A stretch of 64,000 nt of DNA from CAZYME01 sp964648115 (GCA_964648115.1 CAZYME010000014.1:1-64000); one strand, 5' to 3'. Shown: positions 30,730-40,234, counted from the stretch's first letter. Notes: generated from the letters alone by a model not told the origin. Program-made: numbers and translations.

Positions 30730-33045
30730 ATGACTGAAGTGTTGATGAATAATTTTCGTAAACTGCGTATTTATAAGAGCCGCAATCTGAAGTTTGACTT
30801 TATTGCTGGGCTCGTAGTTTTCTTAGTCGCCATTCCCCTATGCCTCGGGATAGCGCTTGCTTCCGGCGCCCCGCTTTTTTCAGGCATTTTAAGCGGTATT
30901 ATTGGCGGTATTGTTGTTGGGTGTTTAAGTGGATCACATGTAAGCGTAAGTGGCCCTGCTGCAGGCATGGCAGCTGTGGTCGTTACTGCAGTTAGTCAAT
31001 TAGGGGATTTTAATACGTTTTTACTCGCGCTGATGTTAGCAGGTGTATTACAGATTATTGTTGGCAGTTTGCGTGCTGGGTTTATTTCTGACTACGTACC
31101 CTCTAATGTTGTACAAGGCCTATTATGTGCAATAGGAATTCTATTGATTGTCAAACAGCTACCTCTAGCCTTCACGCTATCGACGGATCTTGCTGAACTT
31201 AAATCGCACTTACTAGATCTTGAAGAAGGTTTCACATTTCAACCCCTATTTGATTTGTCTTTCCACATTAATAGCGGAGCAATGATCCTTTCCATCACTG
31301 CGCTTGCTCTGTTAATCTTTTTCGATAAGACTAAAATCAAATGGCTCAGTGTTATTCCAGGCCCCATTGTTGTTGTTATCACGGGGATCTTGCTTAACGA
31401 TCTTTTCATTTTTACTAACTCCTACCTTGCACAAAACAGTCCTCAATTAGTACATATACCCCACCATGACGGGTTTGCTGACTTTTTATCTCAAATTCAA
31501 GGCCCTAAATGGTCGGCCTGGACCAATCCCAAGGTATACCTATACGCAGCAGTGCTTGCTATTGTCGCCTCACTGGAAACATTGCTCAACGTTAAGGCTG
31601 GCGAAAAATTAGATAAATCACGCCCGCCCTGCTCTAAAGATCGCGAGCTACTCGCGCAAGGGGTTGGTAATTTAACAGCGGGGCTTGTCGGCGGTATTCC
31701 CATTACTTCCGTAATTGTACGAACCTCCGTCAACATTCAATCTCAAGCAAAAACTAAACTTGCCACCATTTTACATGGCGTATTTATTTTAGTTGCAGTA
31801 GCTTCAATTCCACAGACTTTAAATAAGATTCCTTTATCATCACTGGCCGCCATCTTGATTTATACAGGTTATAAATTAACTAAACCTTCTATTTACGTTG
31901 ATATTTACCGCCAAGGAGCAGACCGTTTTATTCCTTTCATCGCTACGTTAATCAGTATTGTTGTACTCAACCTTCTTGCCGGAATTCTCGTAGGGCTTAT
32001 GGTAAGCTTGTTTTTTATTTTGAAATCTAACAGCCAAGTGCGCTTAGATATCATTAAAGAAATCTACCCCAATGGTGTAACCAACCGCTTGGTTCTTCCA
32101 CAACAAACGACTTTTTTAAATAAAGCCTCGTTAGTTGCCGAACTTGCATCGATTCCTAGTCATTCTCAGTTAATTATTGATGCGCGCTATTCCGCTTATA
32201 TCGACAAAGAAGTGGTTGAATACATTAAAGAATTCCAGCATGAACAAGCGCCTCTCAAACATATTTCGCTTAATTTAATCGGTTTTAAGCAGCACTATAA
32301 TATTCACAATTATATTGATTTTATTAATGTCACCACCTATGACGTGCAAGCCACTCTAAAGCCTTATGAAGTATTGAATATTTTGAGAGAAGGTAATCAA
32401 CGCTTTCTTGGGGATACGCAAATCCACCGTAGCCTTAAAATTGATATCAAACACACCGCAACGACTCAACACCCTATTGCGGTAGTATTGGGTTGTATTG
32501 ATTCAAGGGTTCCTGTTGAAACCATTTTCGACATGAGCTTTGGTGATCTCTTCTGTGTACGCGTTGCAGGTAATGTCGTTAATGATGACGTCCTTGCTAG
32601 CATTGAATATGCCTGCAAAATAGTAGGTGCTAAATTACTTGTAGTTCTCGGTCACACGCGCTGTGGAGCAATTCAAGCAGCTTGTGATGGCGTGGAAAAA
32701 GGCCACATTACCCAACTACTAGCTAAAATTAAACCAGCAATCACTGCTGAAACAGAGACAAAATCTGACCGCAATGGCACAAACGACACATTTACCCACA
32801 ACGTTACCGAGCTTAATATCGCTAACACCCTACAACAGGTTTACAAAGACAGCCCTATTTTACGCGAGCTAGTGGACGAAGAAGAGATCGGTTTGGTTGG
32901 TGCTATTTATGATGTTAATAGCGGTAAAGTTATATTTAAAGATTTTTCACAAGACATAAGCCTGTTTGGAAAAGCAAAAACAACCAAATTAAGTGAAAGC
33001 TTAAAAAATCTGATGAACTTAGGAACAGGTAAGAAGCATAAATAA
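30730..33045 (+). CDS. SulP-type anion transporter fused to a beta-carbonic anhydrase
   Basis: A 771-residue inner-membrane fusion. Residues about 15-430 form the SulP core (FDFIAGLVVFLVAIPLCLGI, SGPAAGMAAVVV, KDRELLAQGVGNLTAGLVGG). A STAS-like segment follows at about 450-545. A beta-carbonic anhydrase domain spans about 555-760, with zinc ligands Cys/Asp/Arg in LGCIDSRVP (near 590) and His/Cys in VLGHTRCGAIQAAC. Related fusions are thought to move bicarbonate or sulfate while the anhydrase interconverts CO2 and bicarbonate. The ion carried here is not determined. The start codon follows an overlapping out-of-frame ATG. A second in-frame Met at residue 6 is an alternative start. Confidence 0.93.
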   Translation: MTEVLMNNFRKLRIYKSRNLKFDFIAGLVVFLVAIPLCLGIALASGAPLFSGILSGIIGGIVVGCLSGSHVSVSGPAAGMAAVVVTAVSQLGDFNTFLLALMLAGVLQIIVGSLRAGFISDYVPSNVVQGLLCAIGILLIVKQLPLAFTLSTDLAELKSHLLDLEEGFTFQPLFDLSFHINSGAMILSITALALLIFFDKTKIKWLSVIPGPIVVVITGILLNDLFIFTNSYLAQNSPQLVHIPHHDGFADFLSQIQGPKWSAWTNPKVYLYAAVLAIVASLETLLNVKAGEKLDKSRPPCSKDRELLAQGVGNLTAGLVGGIPITSVIVRTSVNIQSQAKTKLATILHGVFILVAVASIPQTLNKIPLSSLAAILIYTGYKLTKPSIYVDIYRQGADRFIPFIATLISIVVLNLLAGILVGLMVSLFFILKSNSQVRLDIIKEIYPNGVTNRLVLPQQTTFLNKASLVAELASIPSHSQLIIDARYSAYIDKEVVEYIKEFQHEQAPLKHISLNLIGFKQHYNIHNYIDFINVTTYDVQATLKPYEVLNILREGNQRFLGDTQIHRSLKIDIKHTATTQHPIAVVLGCIDSRVPVETIFDMSFGDLFCVRVAGNVVNDDVLASIEYACKIVGAKLLVVLGHTRCGAIQAACDGVEKGHITQLLAKIKPAITAETETKSDRNGTNDTFTHNVTELNIANTLQQVYKDSPILRELVDEEEIGLVGAIYDVNSGKVIFKDFSQDISLFGKAKTTKLSESLKNLMNLGTGKKHK

Positions 33046-33141
33046 ATTGTTGGGCCAATGACCCGAATGGCACTGACCTTAAGGAAAATAATCGTCGTTG
33101 CCCCAACCTACCCGCTCTAAAAGCAAAGGAAAGAAAAAGAA

Positions 33142-34845
33142 ATGCGTGCCTCACAATGGTTACTAACCACCCTTAAAGAAACACCCAACGATGCAGAAAT
33201 TGCATCCCACCAATTAATGTTAAGAGCCGGCATGATTCGCAAACTGGGCTCAGGCTTATACACTTGGCTACCTCTTGGATTAAAAATACTACGCAAAGTT
33301 GAACAAATTGTGCGTGAAGAAATGAATCGTTCCGGTGCCATGGAGCTATTAATGCCCGCGGTGCAGCCCGCCGAATTATGGCAAGAAACCGGCCGTTGGG
33401 AAACGTTTGGTGGTCAACTCCTAACGATGCAAGATAGCAACGGTCGTGACTATTGCTTCGGGCCTACGCATGAGGAAGTGATCACTGATTTAATGCGTAA
33501 CGAACTACAATCATACAAGCAATTACCCGCTAATTTTTATCAAATTCAAACCAAATTTCGTGATGAAATAAGACCACGCTTTGGTGTTATGCGTGCTCGG
33601 GAATTTATTATGAAAGATGCGTACTCTTTCCATTTGAGTCAAGATTGCTTACAGCGTACTTATGAGGTCATGTATGAAACATACTCCCGTATATTTGACC
33701 GCTTGGGTCTTAAATACCGTGCTGTAGAAGCAGATACAGGTGCCATTGGTGGGGCTGTTTCACACGAATTTCAAGTATTGGCTGATTCAGGCGAAGATTT
33801 GATTTTTTATAGCGATAACGGTACTTATGCTGCCAACATTGAACAGGCTACAAGCCTCATCCCTGCTAAAGCAAACGCTCCCTCAAATGCAGCTATGCAG
33901 CAGGTCGCAACACCTGGACAAAAAACGATTGCTGATGTGTCCAAGTTTTTACAAGTCGCTCCGGAAAAAACAGTTAAGACATTGATTGTTAAAGGTGTAG
34001 ATCATCCTTTAGTCGCACTGGTACTACGTGGCGATGATGAATTAAACGAGTTAAAAGCAGCTAAACATCCTCTCATTCAGTCACCTCTACAATTTGCCGA
34101 TGAAGCTGTCATCCTTAAAACACTGGAAGCACCAATTGGCTCTCTAGGGCCAGTAAAGCTTACTATCCCAATTATTGCCGACCACCACGCTCTCGCTATG
34201 ACTTCGTTTGTTTGTGGCGCCAATCAAGACGGACAGCACTACACTGACGCCGCCTGGGGGCGTGATGCTCAGTATCAAGATGCATATGATCTACGTAACG
34301 TTAAAGAAGGTGACACCAGCCCCGACGGGAAAGGCAAATTAAAAGCATGCCGTGGGATTGAAGTTGGCCATATCTTCCAGTTGGGTGGTAAGTACGCAGA
34401 AGCAATGAAAGCAGCTGTCATCAACGAGGCAGGAGCACTGCAAACCATGTTAATGGGTTGTTATGGGCTAGGAATTACTCGGGTAGTAGCCGCAGCAATT
34501 GAGCAACATCACGACCAAAACGGCATTATCTGGCCACAAAACATCGCACCGTTTCAACTGGTTATCATTCCTATTAATGCCCAGCGCTCTGTGGTTGTTA
34601 GAGAAGCGGCCGAGAAACTGTATCAAGAGCTCACAGCACTTGGCTTGGATATACTGCTAGATGACCGCAATGAACGCCCTGGAGTCCTATTTGCCGACAG
34701 TGATTTAATAGGCATACCCCATCGACTGGTCGTTAGCGAACGTAATTTAGAGCAAGGAGCGGTTGAGTACAAAGCTCGAAATGGTAATGAAGCAAGCTTG
34801 ATTCAAATGAATGAGCTTACCTCGTTTATTTCAAAATTATATTAA
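33142..34845 (+). CDS. proS: Proline--tRNA ligase
   Basis: A 567-residue bacterial-type ProRS (class II). The motif regions are MRASQWLLTTLKETPNDAEI (N-terminus), TYDFRPRFGVMRAREFIMKD-like motif 2 (seen as RPRFGVMRAREFIMKDAYSF) and motif 3 near GLGITRVVAAAIEQH. The YbaK-type editing insertion lies at about 230-385 (KTLIVKGVDHPLVALVLRG). A C-terminal anticodon-binding domain ends at 567. E. coli ProS is 572 residues. A purine-rich ribosome-binding stretch precedes the ATG. It is a single gene, followed directly by a Family B element. Confidence 0.97.
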   Translation: MRASQWLLTTLKETPNDAEIASHQLMLRAGMIRKLGSGLYTWLPLGLKILRKVEQIVREEMNRSGAMELLMPAVQPAELWQETGRWETFGGQLLTMQDSNGRDYCFGPTHEEVITDLMRNELQSYKQLPANFYQIQTKFRDEIRPRFGVMRAREFIMKDAYSFHLSQDCLQRTYEVMYETYSRIFDRLGLKYRAVEADTGAIGGAVSHEFQVLADSGEDLIFYSDNGTYAANIEQATSLIPAKANAPSNAAMQQVATPGQKTIADVSKFLQVAPEKTVKTLIVKGVDHPLVALVLRGDDELNELKAAKHPLIQSPLQFADEAVILKTLEAPIGSLGPVKLTIPIIADHHALAMTSFVCGANQDGQHYTDAAWGRDAQYQDAYDLRNVKEGDTSPDGKGKLKACRGIEVGHIFQLGGKYAEAMKAAVINEAGALQTMLMGCYGLGITRVVAAAIEQHHDQNGIIWPQNIAPFQLVIIPINAQRSVVVREAAEKLYQELTALGLDILLDDRNERPGVLFADSDLIGIPHRLVVSERNLEQGAVEYKARNGNEASLIQMNELTSFISKLY

Positions 34846-34846
34846 T

Positions 34847-34928
34847 GTAGCCCGTATGGAGCGCAGCGGAATGCGGGGATCAAACTGCTGTGCCATTCCC
34901 GCATTCCGCTGCGCTCCATACGGGCTAC
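34847..34928. repeat. Family B palindromic repeat, complete copy upstream of the SDR gene
   Basis: GTAGCCCGTATGGAGCGCAG opens and CTGCGCTCCATACGGGCTAC closes an 82-bp near-perfect palindrome. The 20 bases after it (ATTTATATTTTATTCAACA) are repeated after the copy at 35582-35662. Confidence 0.9.
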
Positions 34929-34960
34929 ATTTATATTTTATTCAACAAATAGGTTAACAT

Positions 34961-35560
34961 ATGCGCATATTAATCATCGGCGGTACCGGCACTATAGGAC
35001 AGGCTGTTGTTAATGAACTATCCCCTCGCCATGAAGTAATCATTGCCGGACATACACATGGCAAAGTTTTAGTAGATATCGCTGATATAAAATCAATAGA
35101 AACCATGTACAAAAACGTAGGTAAAATTGATGCCGTCATTGCCACCACAGGTAAAGTTCACTTTGGCAACCTCCCAGATATAACTGAAGCGGAATATTCT
35201 ATCGGTTTAAATAATAAATTAATGGGACAGGTTAATCTGGTTTCTATCGGCTTAAAATACCTAAACGATGGCGGTTCTTTCACACTAACCAGCGGAATTC
35301 TAAACCGCGATCCGATTCGCATGGGCGCCTCTGCAGCAATGGTCAACGGCGCTATTGACGGCTTTGTTAAAGCAGCAGCTATCGAGATGCCCAGAAATTT
35401 GCGTATCAATGCAGTGAGCCCTACCGTAATAGCTGAGTCTATAGATAAATATGGAGAATTTTTTTCAGGGTTTTTACCGGCGCCAGCTGCAACTGTTGCC
35501 TTGGCTTATGCTAAATCAGTGGAAGGAGCCCAAACTGGGCAAGTTTATTACGTTGGTTAA
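34961..35560 (+). CDS. Short SDR-fold protein lacking the catalytic tyrosine
   Basis: 199 residues with an N-terminal Rossmann motif (ILIIGGTGTIGQAV) and the typical SDR ending RINAVSPTVIAES. The expected YxxxK active site is absent. The region reads GASAAMVNGAIDGFVKAA, with no Tyr at the usual place, as in a minor group of short SDRs. It may be a reductase of altered mechanism or a binding protein. It is bracketed by two direct copies of Family B with shared flanking bases, suggesting insertion or duplication as a cassette. The upstream proS is unlikely to share its transcript. Confidence 0.88.
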   Translation: MRILIIGGTGTIGQAVVNELSPRHEVIIAGHTHGKVLVDIADIKSIETMYKNVGKIDAVIATTGKVHFGNLPDITEAEYSIGLNNKLMGQVNLVSIGLKYLNDGGSFTLTSGILNRDPIRMGASAAMVNGAIDGFVKAAAIEMPRNLRINAVSPTVIAESIDKYGEFFSGFLPAPAATVALAYAKSVEGAQTGQVYYVG

Positions 35561-35581
35561 ACTACGACGAAATAGATCAAA

Positions 35582-35662
35582 GTAGCCCGTATGGAGCTCA
35601 GCGGAATGCAGGGATCAAACCTGGGGCCATTCCCGCATTCCGCTGCGCTCCATACGGGCTAC
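35582..35662. repeat. Family B palindromic repeat, complete copy downstream of the SDR gene
   Basis: Same orientation and arms as 34847-34928, with a few changes (GGAGCTCAGCGGAATGCAGG). It is followed by ATTGATATTTTATTCAACA, nearly identical to the bases following the upstream copy. Confidence 0.9.
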
Positions 35663-35697
35663 ATTGATATTTTATTCAACAGGCCAGTTGGGGACCT

Positions 35698-38010
35698 CTA
35701 GGATGATGGGCTTAATGGGCTTGGTGGGCCATCTGAGTGACCACTATCATCGGCCTCTGACCCCGTCCTAACACTGCCTACACCCTCACTTAGGTCGCTA
35801 TTACCGTCGGAACCAATAGCAGAATCAGAACCACTCTCTCTTCGCGGCGTCCCTACTACAGGACTAGATGCCGCATCTCCCGGCTGTACCGGATCATCAT
35901 TGCCACCCGCATTAGAAACAGCTTCTCTAAAGCCTGTTACCAATTTAGCCAACCCGGTCTCACGACTTTTTCTAAAAAATCCCGCACCAGCTACGCCGGC
36001 TACCGTAATAGTTGCCGCAGTAGCAGCGATAGCCGCTTGCATTCCAACGGCACCCGCAACAACCAACAATAAACTAGTACCCCCAGTAGGAATAGCAGCT
36101 AATATCCCCACTGCAACCAATGCTAAACCAGCAAAAACCAAAAGTCCTATACCTAATTTTTTCAAACGTGGAGAGCCATGCCCTGAAATCTCTTGAGAAA
36201 GCGTTGCAAGCTCACCAATGTGCCTCTTAAACTGATTTTCATCATGTCCAGAAATTTTAAGTGCATTTGTACATGCTTTGAGTACCTTACTCATCTGAGC
36301 TAAGTTACTTTCTTGAGGATCATTTTTTATGACGTCCTTAATTTGTTGCAATACTTCATAACCTTGCGTATAAAGCTTTTGTTTATCAGCTGCAGTCGCA
36401 TTAGAATGCTTGTTTAATTCTTCCTCAAACGCTTCTAAGGCTGTCACATATCCATCTACTTTAGCAATACTACCGGATACGTTTGCAAAATTATTTGCTC
36501 TTACAACAGCTTGATCATTAAGAGATTGCCTAATATTTTCAACAATGGTCTCTAAATATCCTGTACCATTAACATGAGCTGCTAGCGTCGCTAAGTCACG
36601 AGTATATTTTTTATATTTTAGTGCATAGGCATTTAAAACCCTGATGCGTTCAAGAGCATCACTAAAATCATTTACAAAAAAATCCGGGGCTTGCGCATTT
36701 TGCCTAATTTGCTCTACATCATTTGTTAAATATACGATGTCTCCAGCACTCCGTTCCAACTCACCAAATTTCTGATGATATTCTGCAACCTTTGCTTCAT
36801 GCTCAAGTTGAGCTGCGATAGGTCCCAGTGCGTTATTTTCACGGGTGGCATAATCTAATTCTGCAACAGCTGGAAGAGGAGCATCTCGTTCTTCACGAAG
36901 TCTTTGTGCCTCCGCTAACATAGCCTGTCTTTTAAAGTTATTACTTTCGCCTACTAAATAAAAAGCCTGTAATTCCAGCTTAATTGCAAATAAAGTCAAT
37001 TGAGCTTTATATATAGCCATGGCTTTCTCATCAGCATTCATCTCCTGATTCTCGCCAATTAGGGATTGAGCCGTCTCAAAGGCTTCCTGAAGCATGCTTG
37101 TAAACCTAACTCCTTCGAAGAAATTAGGATCGTTCAGAGACCGCGTATTAATATCAGCTAGATAAGTAGCTGGTAAAATGCCCCTTGTATTATCGGCAAA
37201 TTCTTGCAGTTGTATACGTCTAGTATCGCGATCATCCAAATTTATATTAGAAAATGCGCGTCTTTTAAGCTCGCTGAGTCTTTCCTCTGAAATTCGGCCC
37301 TCTGCGTCTAGCAGGCCATAAGTAAGGGCACTCAACATGCGCGAGTTTAATGCAATCTCCATCTCATGAGGCAAAGCAGCCATATCAACTGCTTCCCCAG
37401 CACCTTCGCGGCACAACTCTTCATGAGTAAATAGCGTGGTTTGCCTTGTCTCTATGCCGGCCGGTGTGTACCGATCAATTTTCAGGCTCCAGAGATCAGG
37501 TTTTTCTTTGTTGGAATAGTATCCCAATCCACATAAATTTCCATTATCATCACGATATGCGACTCTTAATGAGTTTTTATTATTACCACCAAACCACACA
37601 GCCTGAAACTCATTGAGTTCCGTGTTTATTTGCTGGAGCCTGGCTTCTAAATCACTGCAGTCTTGTCCCGCACCTCTCCGCTCTGCTAGGGTCTCGTTTA
37701 GTCTCTCTATCTGACTATATAAATCTGATTGTTTGTTGAACTTGTAGATTGTATAAATATCTTCTACCCCACCCCCATCTGTATTGCCCTGGGCGTAATG
37801 CCTTTGATACACTTCTTCTTTTTCAAACTCTGCACGAAAAGCGTCAAACGTTCCGGTAAAATCAATTAGAGCGGTTCTTGGAAGATCTACGCCAATCGTC
37901 GTTTTATTGACCTCATAGCCCCTATTACGCTCATAATCATCAATATGCGTTTCTGCGAGGCCCTGTTCTCTCATCACGCCAACAACCGTACCAACAATTT
38001 TTCTGACCAT
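35698..38010 (-). CDS. Long helical protein with C-terminal membrane segments, effector-like
   Basis: 770 residues. Residues 1-620 are predominantly helical with coiled-coil stretches (YSQIERLNETLAERRGAG, EAQRLREERDAPLPAVAEL). Near 625-690 there are two or three hydrophobic segments (LGIGLLVFAGLALVAVGILA, TSLLLVVAGAVGMQAAIAA), then GFFRKSRETGLAKLVTGF and a Ser/Gly/Asp-rich tail. Long helical bodies with a hydrophobic pair near the C-terminus are frequent in Legionella and Berkiella effector candidates. There is no signal peptide, so insertion into a host membrane after secretion is plausible but inferred. A PmrA-like box lies upstream (38057-38076), and GAGG lies ten bases before the ATG. Confidence 0.78.
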   Translation of the reverse strand: MVRKIVGTVVGVMREQGLAETHIDDYERNRGYEVNKTTIGVDLPRTALIDFTGTFDAFRAEFEKEEVYQRHYAQGNTDGGGVEDIYTIYKFNKQSDLYSQIERLNETLAERRGAGQDCSDLEARLQQINTELNEFQAVWFGGNNKNSLRVAYRDDNGNLCGLGYYSNKEKPDLWSLKIDRYTPAGIETRQTTLFTHEELCREGAGEAVDMAALPHEMEIALNSRMLSALTYGLLDAEGRISEERLSELKRRAFSNINLDDRDTRRIQLQEFADNTRGILPATYLADINTRSLNDPNFFEGVRFTSMLQEAFETAQSLIGENQEMNADEKAMAIYKAQLTLFAIKLELQAFYLVGESNNFKRQAMLAEAQRLREERDAPLPAVAELDYATRENNALGPIAAQLEHEAKVAEYHQKFGELERSAGDIVYLTNDVEQIRQNAQAPDFFVNDFSDALERIRVLNAYALKYKKYTRDLATLAAHVNGTGYLETIVENIRQSLNDQAVVRANNFANVSGSIAKVDGYVTALEAFEEELNKHSNATAADKQKLYTQGYEVLQQIKDVIKNDPQESNLAQMSKVLKACTNALKISGHDENQFKRHIGELATLSQEISGHGSPRLKKLGIGLLVFAGLALVAVGILAAIPTGGTSLLLVVAGAVGMQAAIAATAATITVAGVAGAGFFRKSRETGLAKLVTGFREAVSNAGGNDDPVQPGDAASSPVVGTPRRESGSDSAIGSDGNSDLSEGVGSVRTGSEADDSGHSDGPPSPLSPSS

Positions 38011-38042
38011 AGCGATACACCCTCAACTTCAATCTTGTAGGT

Positions 38043-38076
38043 AGTATACAACGCTATATGTTAAGGAAATATTAGC
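38043..38076 (-). promoter_or_regulatory. PmrA-box-like tandem repeat plus -10 (second example)
   Basis: On the minus strand GCTAATATT-TC-CTTAACATA (38076-38057) is followed after 8 bp by TATACT (38048-38043). Against the 18 specified positions of the Legionella PmrA consensus (cTTAATatT-N2-cTTAATatT) it matches 14. The spacing to the -10 is almost the same as at 11248-11280. The box lies over the end of the upstream ABC gene. Confidence 0.45.
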
Positions 38077-39869
38077 ACGCTGGACAATAATTGACCTGTA
38101 TAAGGCTGTTTTGGATGTAGCAAAATCTGCTCCACACCCCCACGCTCAACTGCCTTACCATCACGCATTACTAAAACATCATCCGCAATATAAGACACTA
38201 CTCCCATATTGTGCGTAATAAATAAATAAGTCAGGCCGCATTCTTGTTGGAGTGATTTCAATAGATTAAGAATTTGGGCTTGCACTGACATATCTAGTGC
38301 GCTGGTGGGTTCGTCACATATGAGTAACTCAGGCTCTGTAGCGAGCGCTCTAGCGATGCAAATACGCTGGCGCTGGCCACCGGAAAATTGGTGGGGGTAA
38401 CGGGTTAAGCTATTGCGGGGTAAATTTACCTGATCTAACAGTTCATATTGTTTTGAACGAATCTTTGCCGCGCGCATGCCCTGGGCGAGCATCCCCTCGG
38501 CGATAATTTCGTCTACTGTCATGCGTGGGTTCATTGAGGAGTAAGGATCTTGAAAGATAATTTGTACTTTTTTACGAAAATTTTTCAAGGCCTGTCCACG
38601 TAACTTCGCTACATCTTGGCCTTGATAAAGAACATGGCCAGCAGTAATAGGTTGCAGACGCAATAAAGCGCGGCTGGCAGTCGTCTTCCCGCATCCAGAT
38701 TCCCCGACTAACGCTAATGTTTTGCCTTTGCGAAGTACAAAAGATAAACCATCTACGGCTTTAAAAACGGCTTGCTTTGGTCGAAGCACACTGCTTTTTG
38801 CACCAAAATAGACTGCAAGATTATCCACTGATAAGAGAATTTCACCTTGATCTGCATTTACTGCCCAATCCAGGTTATGCGCAGATAAAGCTGGAGGCAC
38901 GCTGTGCTCTGGGTATAAATGGCAGCGGACTGTTTCCTCTCGCAAATTCTGCAGCTGAGGCTCAATTGTACTGCAAGGTGCAAATGCATGAGCACAACGT
39001 GGGTGAAAACGGCAACCCGGAGGCATGGCATCCAAAGTCGGCACACTCCCCATAATTGTTTGTAGTTGTTGTGCTCGCTGGGCAAATGATGGGAGAGAAA
39101 GAAATAACTGCTGTGCGTAAGGATGTAATGGTTGTTTAAAAAAAGTCTTAGCTGGGGCATATTCCACGATTTGCCCTGCGTACATAACACAAACGGTATC
39201 CGCCATTGCTTTCACCACACTTAAATCGTGAGTAATCAGCAAAATACTCATTTGATGTTGCGATTGTAATTTTTTAAGCAAAGCTAGAATTTGGGCCTGG
39301 ATAGTGACATCAAGAGCCGTGGTTGGCTCATCAGCTATCAAAACCTCGGGATTACTAGCCAACGCCATAGCAATCATCACACGTTGTTTTTGGCCGCCAG
39401 ATAATTGGTGAGGATATTGACGTAAACGTTGTTCAGGTTGCGGTATTTCTACTTCCTGAAGCAGAGCTAGCATACGGGATTGAACTTCAGATCGCGTGAG
39501 GTTTTGGTGTTCTTGTAATGCCTCGGCTAATTGTTCCCCAATACTGAGTACCGGGTTTAACGCCGTCATAGGCTCTTGAAAAATCATCGCCAACCTACGC
39601 CCTCGCAAACAGCGCATGACCCGCTCAGGTAAATTCAACAGATCGGAGCCCGCTATATTGATAGCACTCTCTTGACCGTAAATCCCATTGCTGGGTAATA
39701 AACGCATTATCGCAAGCGAGGTTAAGGATTTTCCACAACCAGACTCACCTAGCAGAGCTAGCGTCTCCCCTGAATTTAAACAAAAACTCACCTCATCCAC
39801 AGCAACCATCGATTGCGTAGAAGTTTTAAAAGCGACCGTCAACTGCTTGATCTCGGCAATCTCTGTCAT
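38061..39869 (-). CDS. Fused dual-ATPase subunit of an oligopeptide ABC importer (YejF/DppDF type)
   Basis: 602 residues with two complete ABC domains. The first has Walker A GESGCGKS (near 40), signature LSGGQKQRVMIA, Walker B LIADEPTTALD and the oligopeptide C-terminal cysteine-rich stretch GCRFHPRCAHAFAPC. The second has GESGCGKTT, FSGGQRQRICIA and LICDEPTSALD. This is the YejF-like arrangement that powers peptide import. The permease and binding-protein genes are not next to it, which is unusual since they normally form one operon. It lies immediately upstream of the long helical protein gene. Confidence 0.93.
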   Translation of the reverse strand: MTEIAEIKQLTVAFKTSTQSMVAVDEVSFCLNSGETLALLGESGCGKSLTSLAIMRLLPSNGIYGQESAINIAGSDLLNLPERVMRCLRGRRLAMIFQEPMTALNPVLSIGEQLAEALQEHQNLTRSEVQSRMLALLQEVEIPQPEQRLRQYPHQLSGGQKQRVMIAMALASNPEVLIADEPTTALDVTIQAQILALLKKLQSQHQMSILLITHDLSVVKAMADTVCVMYAGQIVEYAPAKTFFKQPLHPYAQQLFLSLPSFAQRAQQLQTIMGSVPTLDAMPPGCRFHPRCAHAFAPCSTIEPQLQNLREETVRCHLYPEHSVPPALSAHNLDWAVNADQGEILLSVDNLAVYFGAKSSVLRPKQAVFKAVDGLSFVLRKGKTLALVGESGCGKTTASRALLRLQPITAGHVLYQGQDVAKLRGQALKNFRKKVQIIFQDPYSSMNPRMTVDEIIAEGMLAQGMRAAKIRSKQYELLDQVNLPRNSLTRYPHQFSGGQRQRICIARALATEPELLICDEPTSALDMSVQAQILNLLKSLQQECGLTYLFITHNMGVVSYIADDVLVMRDGKAVERGGVEQILLHPKQPYTGQLLSSVLIFP

Positions 39870-39942
39870 AGGTAATTTTTATGAGGGAGGAATCTGAAAC
39901 TGTAGCGCAAGTTGCGTAGCCATGCAAAAATAATACATAGAA

Positions 39943-40125
39943 GCAGGGCAACCGCATCTAAATTTTGAGCATTTATTTGTTAAAAAATCCGTCTTTTCGA
40001 GCCTTGGCGAAGCAATCTAGCGTCCTTAAGGTCACTGGATTGCTTCGCCAAGGCTCGCAAAGACGGTTAATCACTTTTAATGCCGCATTTAGATTTATTT
40101 TTAATCATAAGATGCGGTTGCCCTG
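39943..40125. repeat. Nested palindromic element
   Basis: The outer arms are GCAGGGCAACCGCATCT (39943-39959) and AGATGCGGTTGCCCTG (40110-40125). An inner, nearly perfect inverted repeat runs from CCGTCTTTTCGAGCCTTGGC (39989) to the matching GCCAAGGCTCGCAAAGACGG (ending 40066), with a loop of about 17 bases. There is no ORF inside. It fills half of the gene-free gap 39870-40234. The remainder shows nothing recognisable. Confidence 0.8.
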
Positions 40126-40234
40126 TGCATGCATGGAAGTTAGCAATTCTCAATTTTGGGCTTATTAATTGCACAAATATCGTAGGGATTTGTCAGCCCG
40201 CAGTATCCAGTTGGTCATATGTTACCAACCCGAA

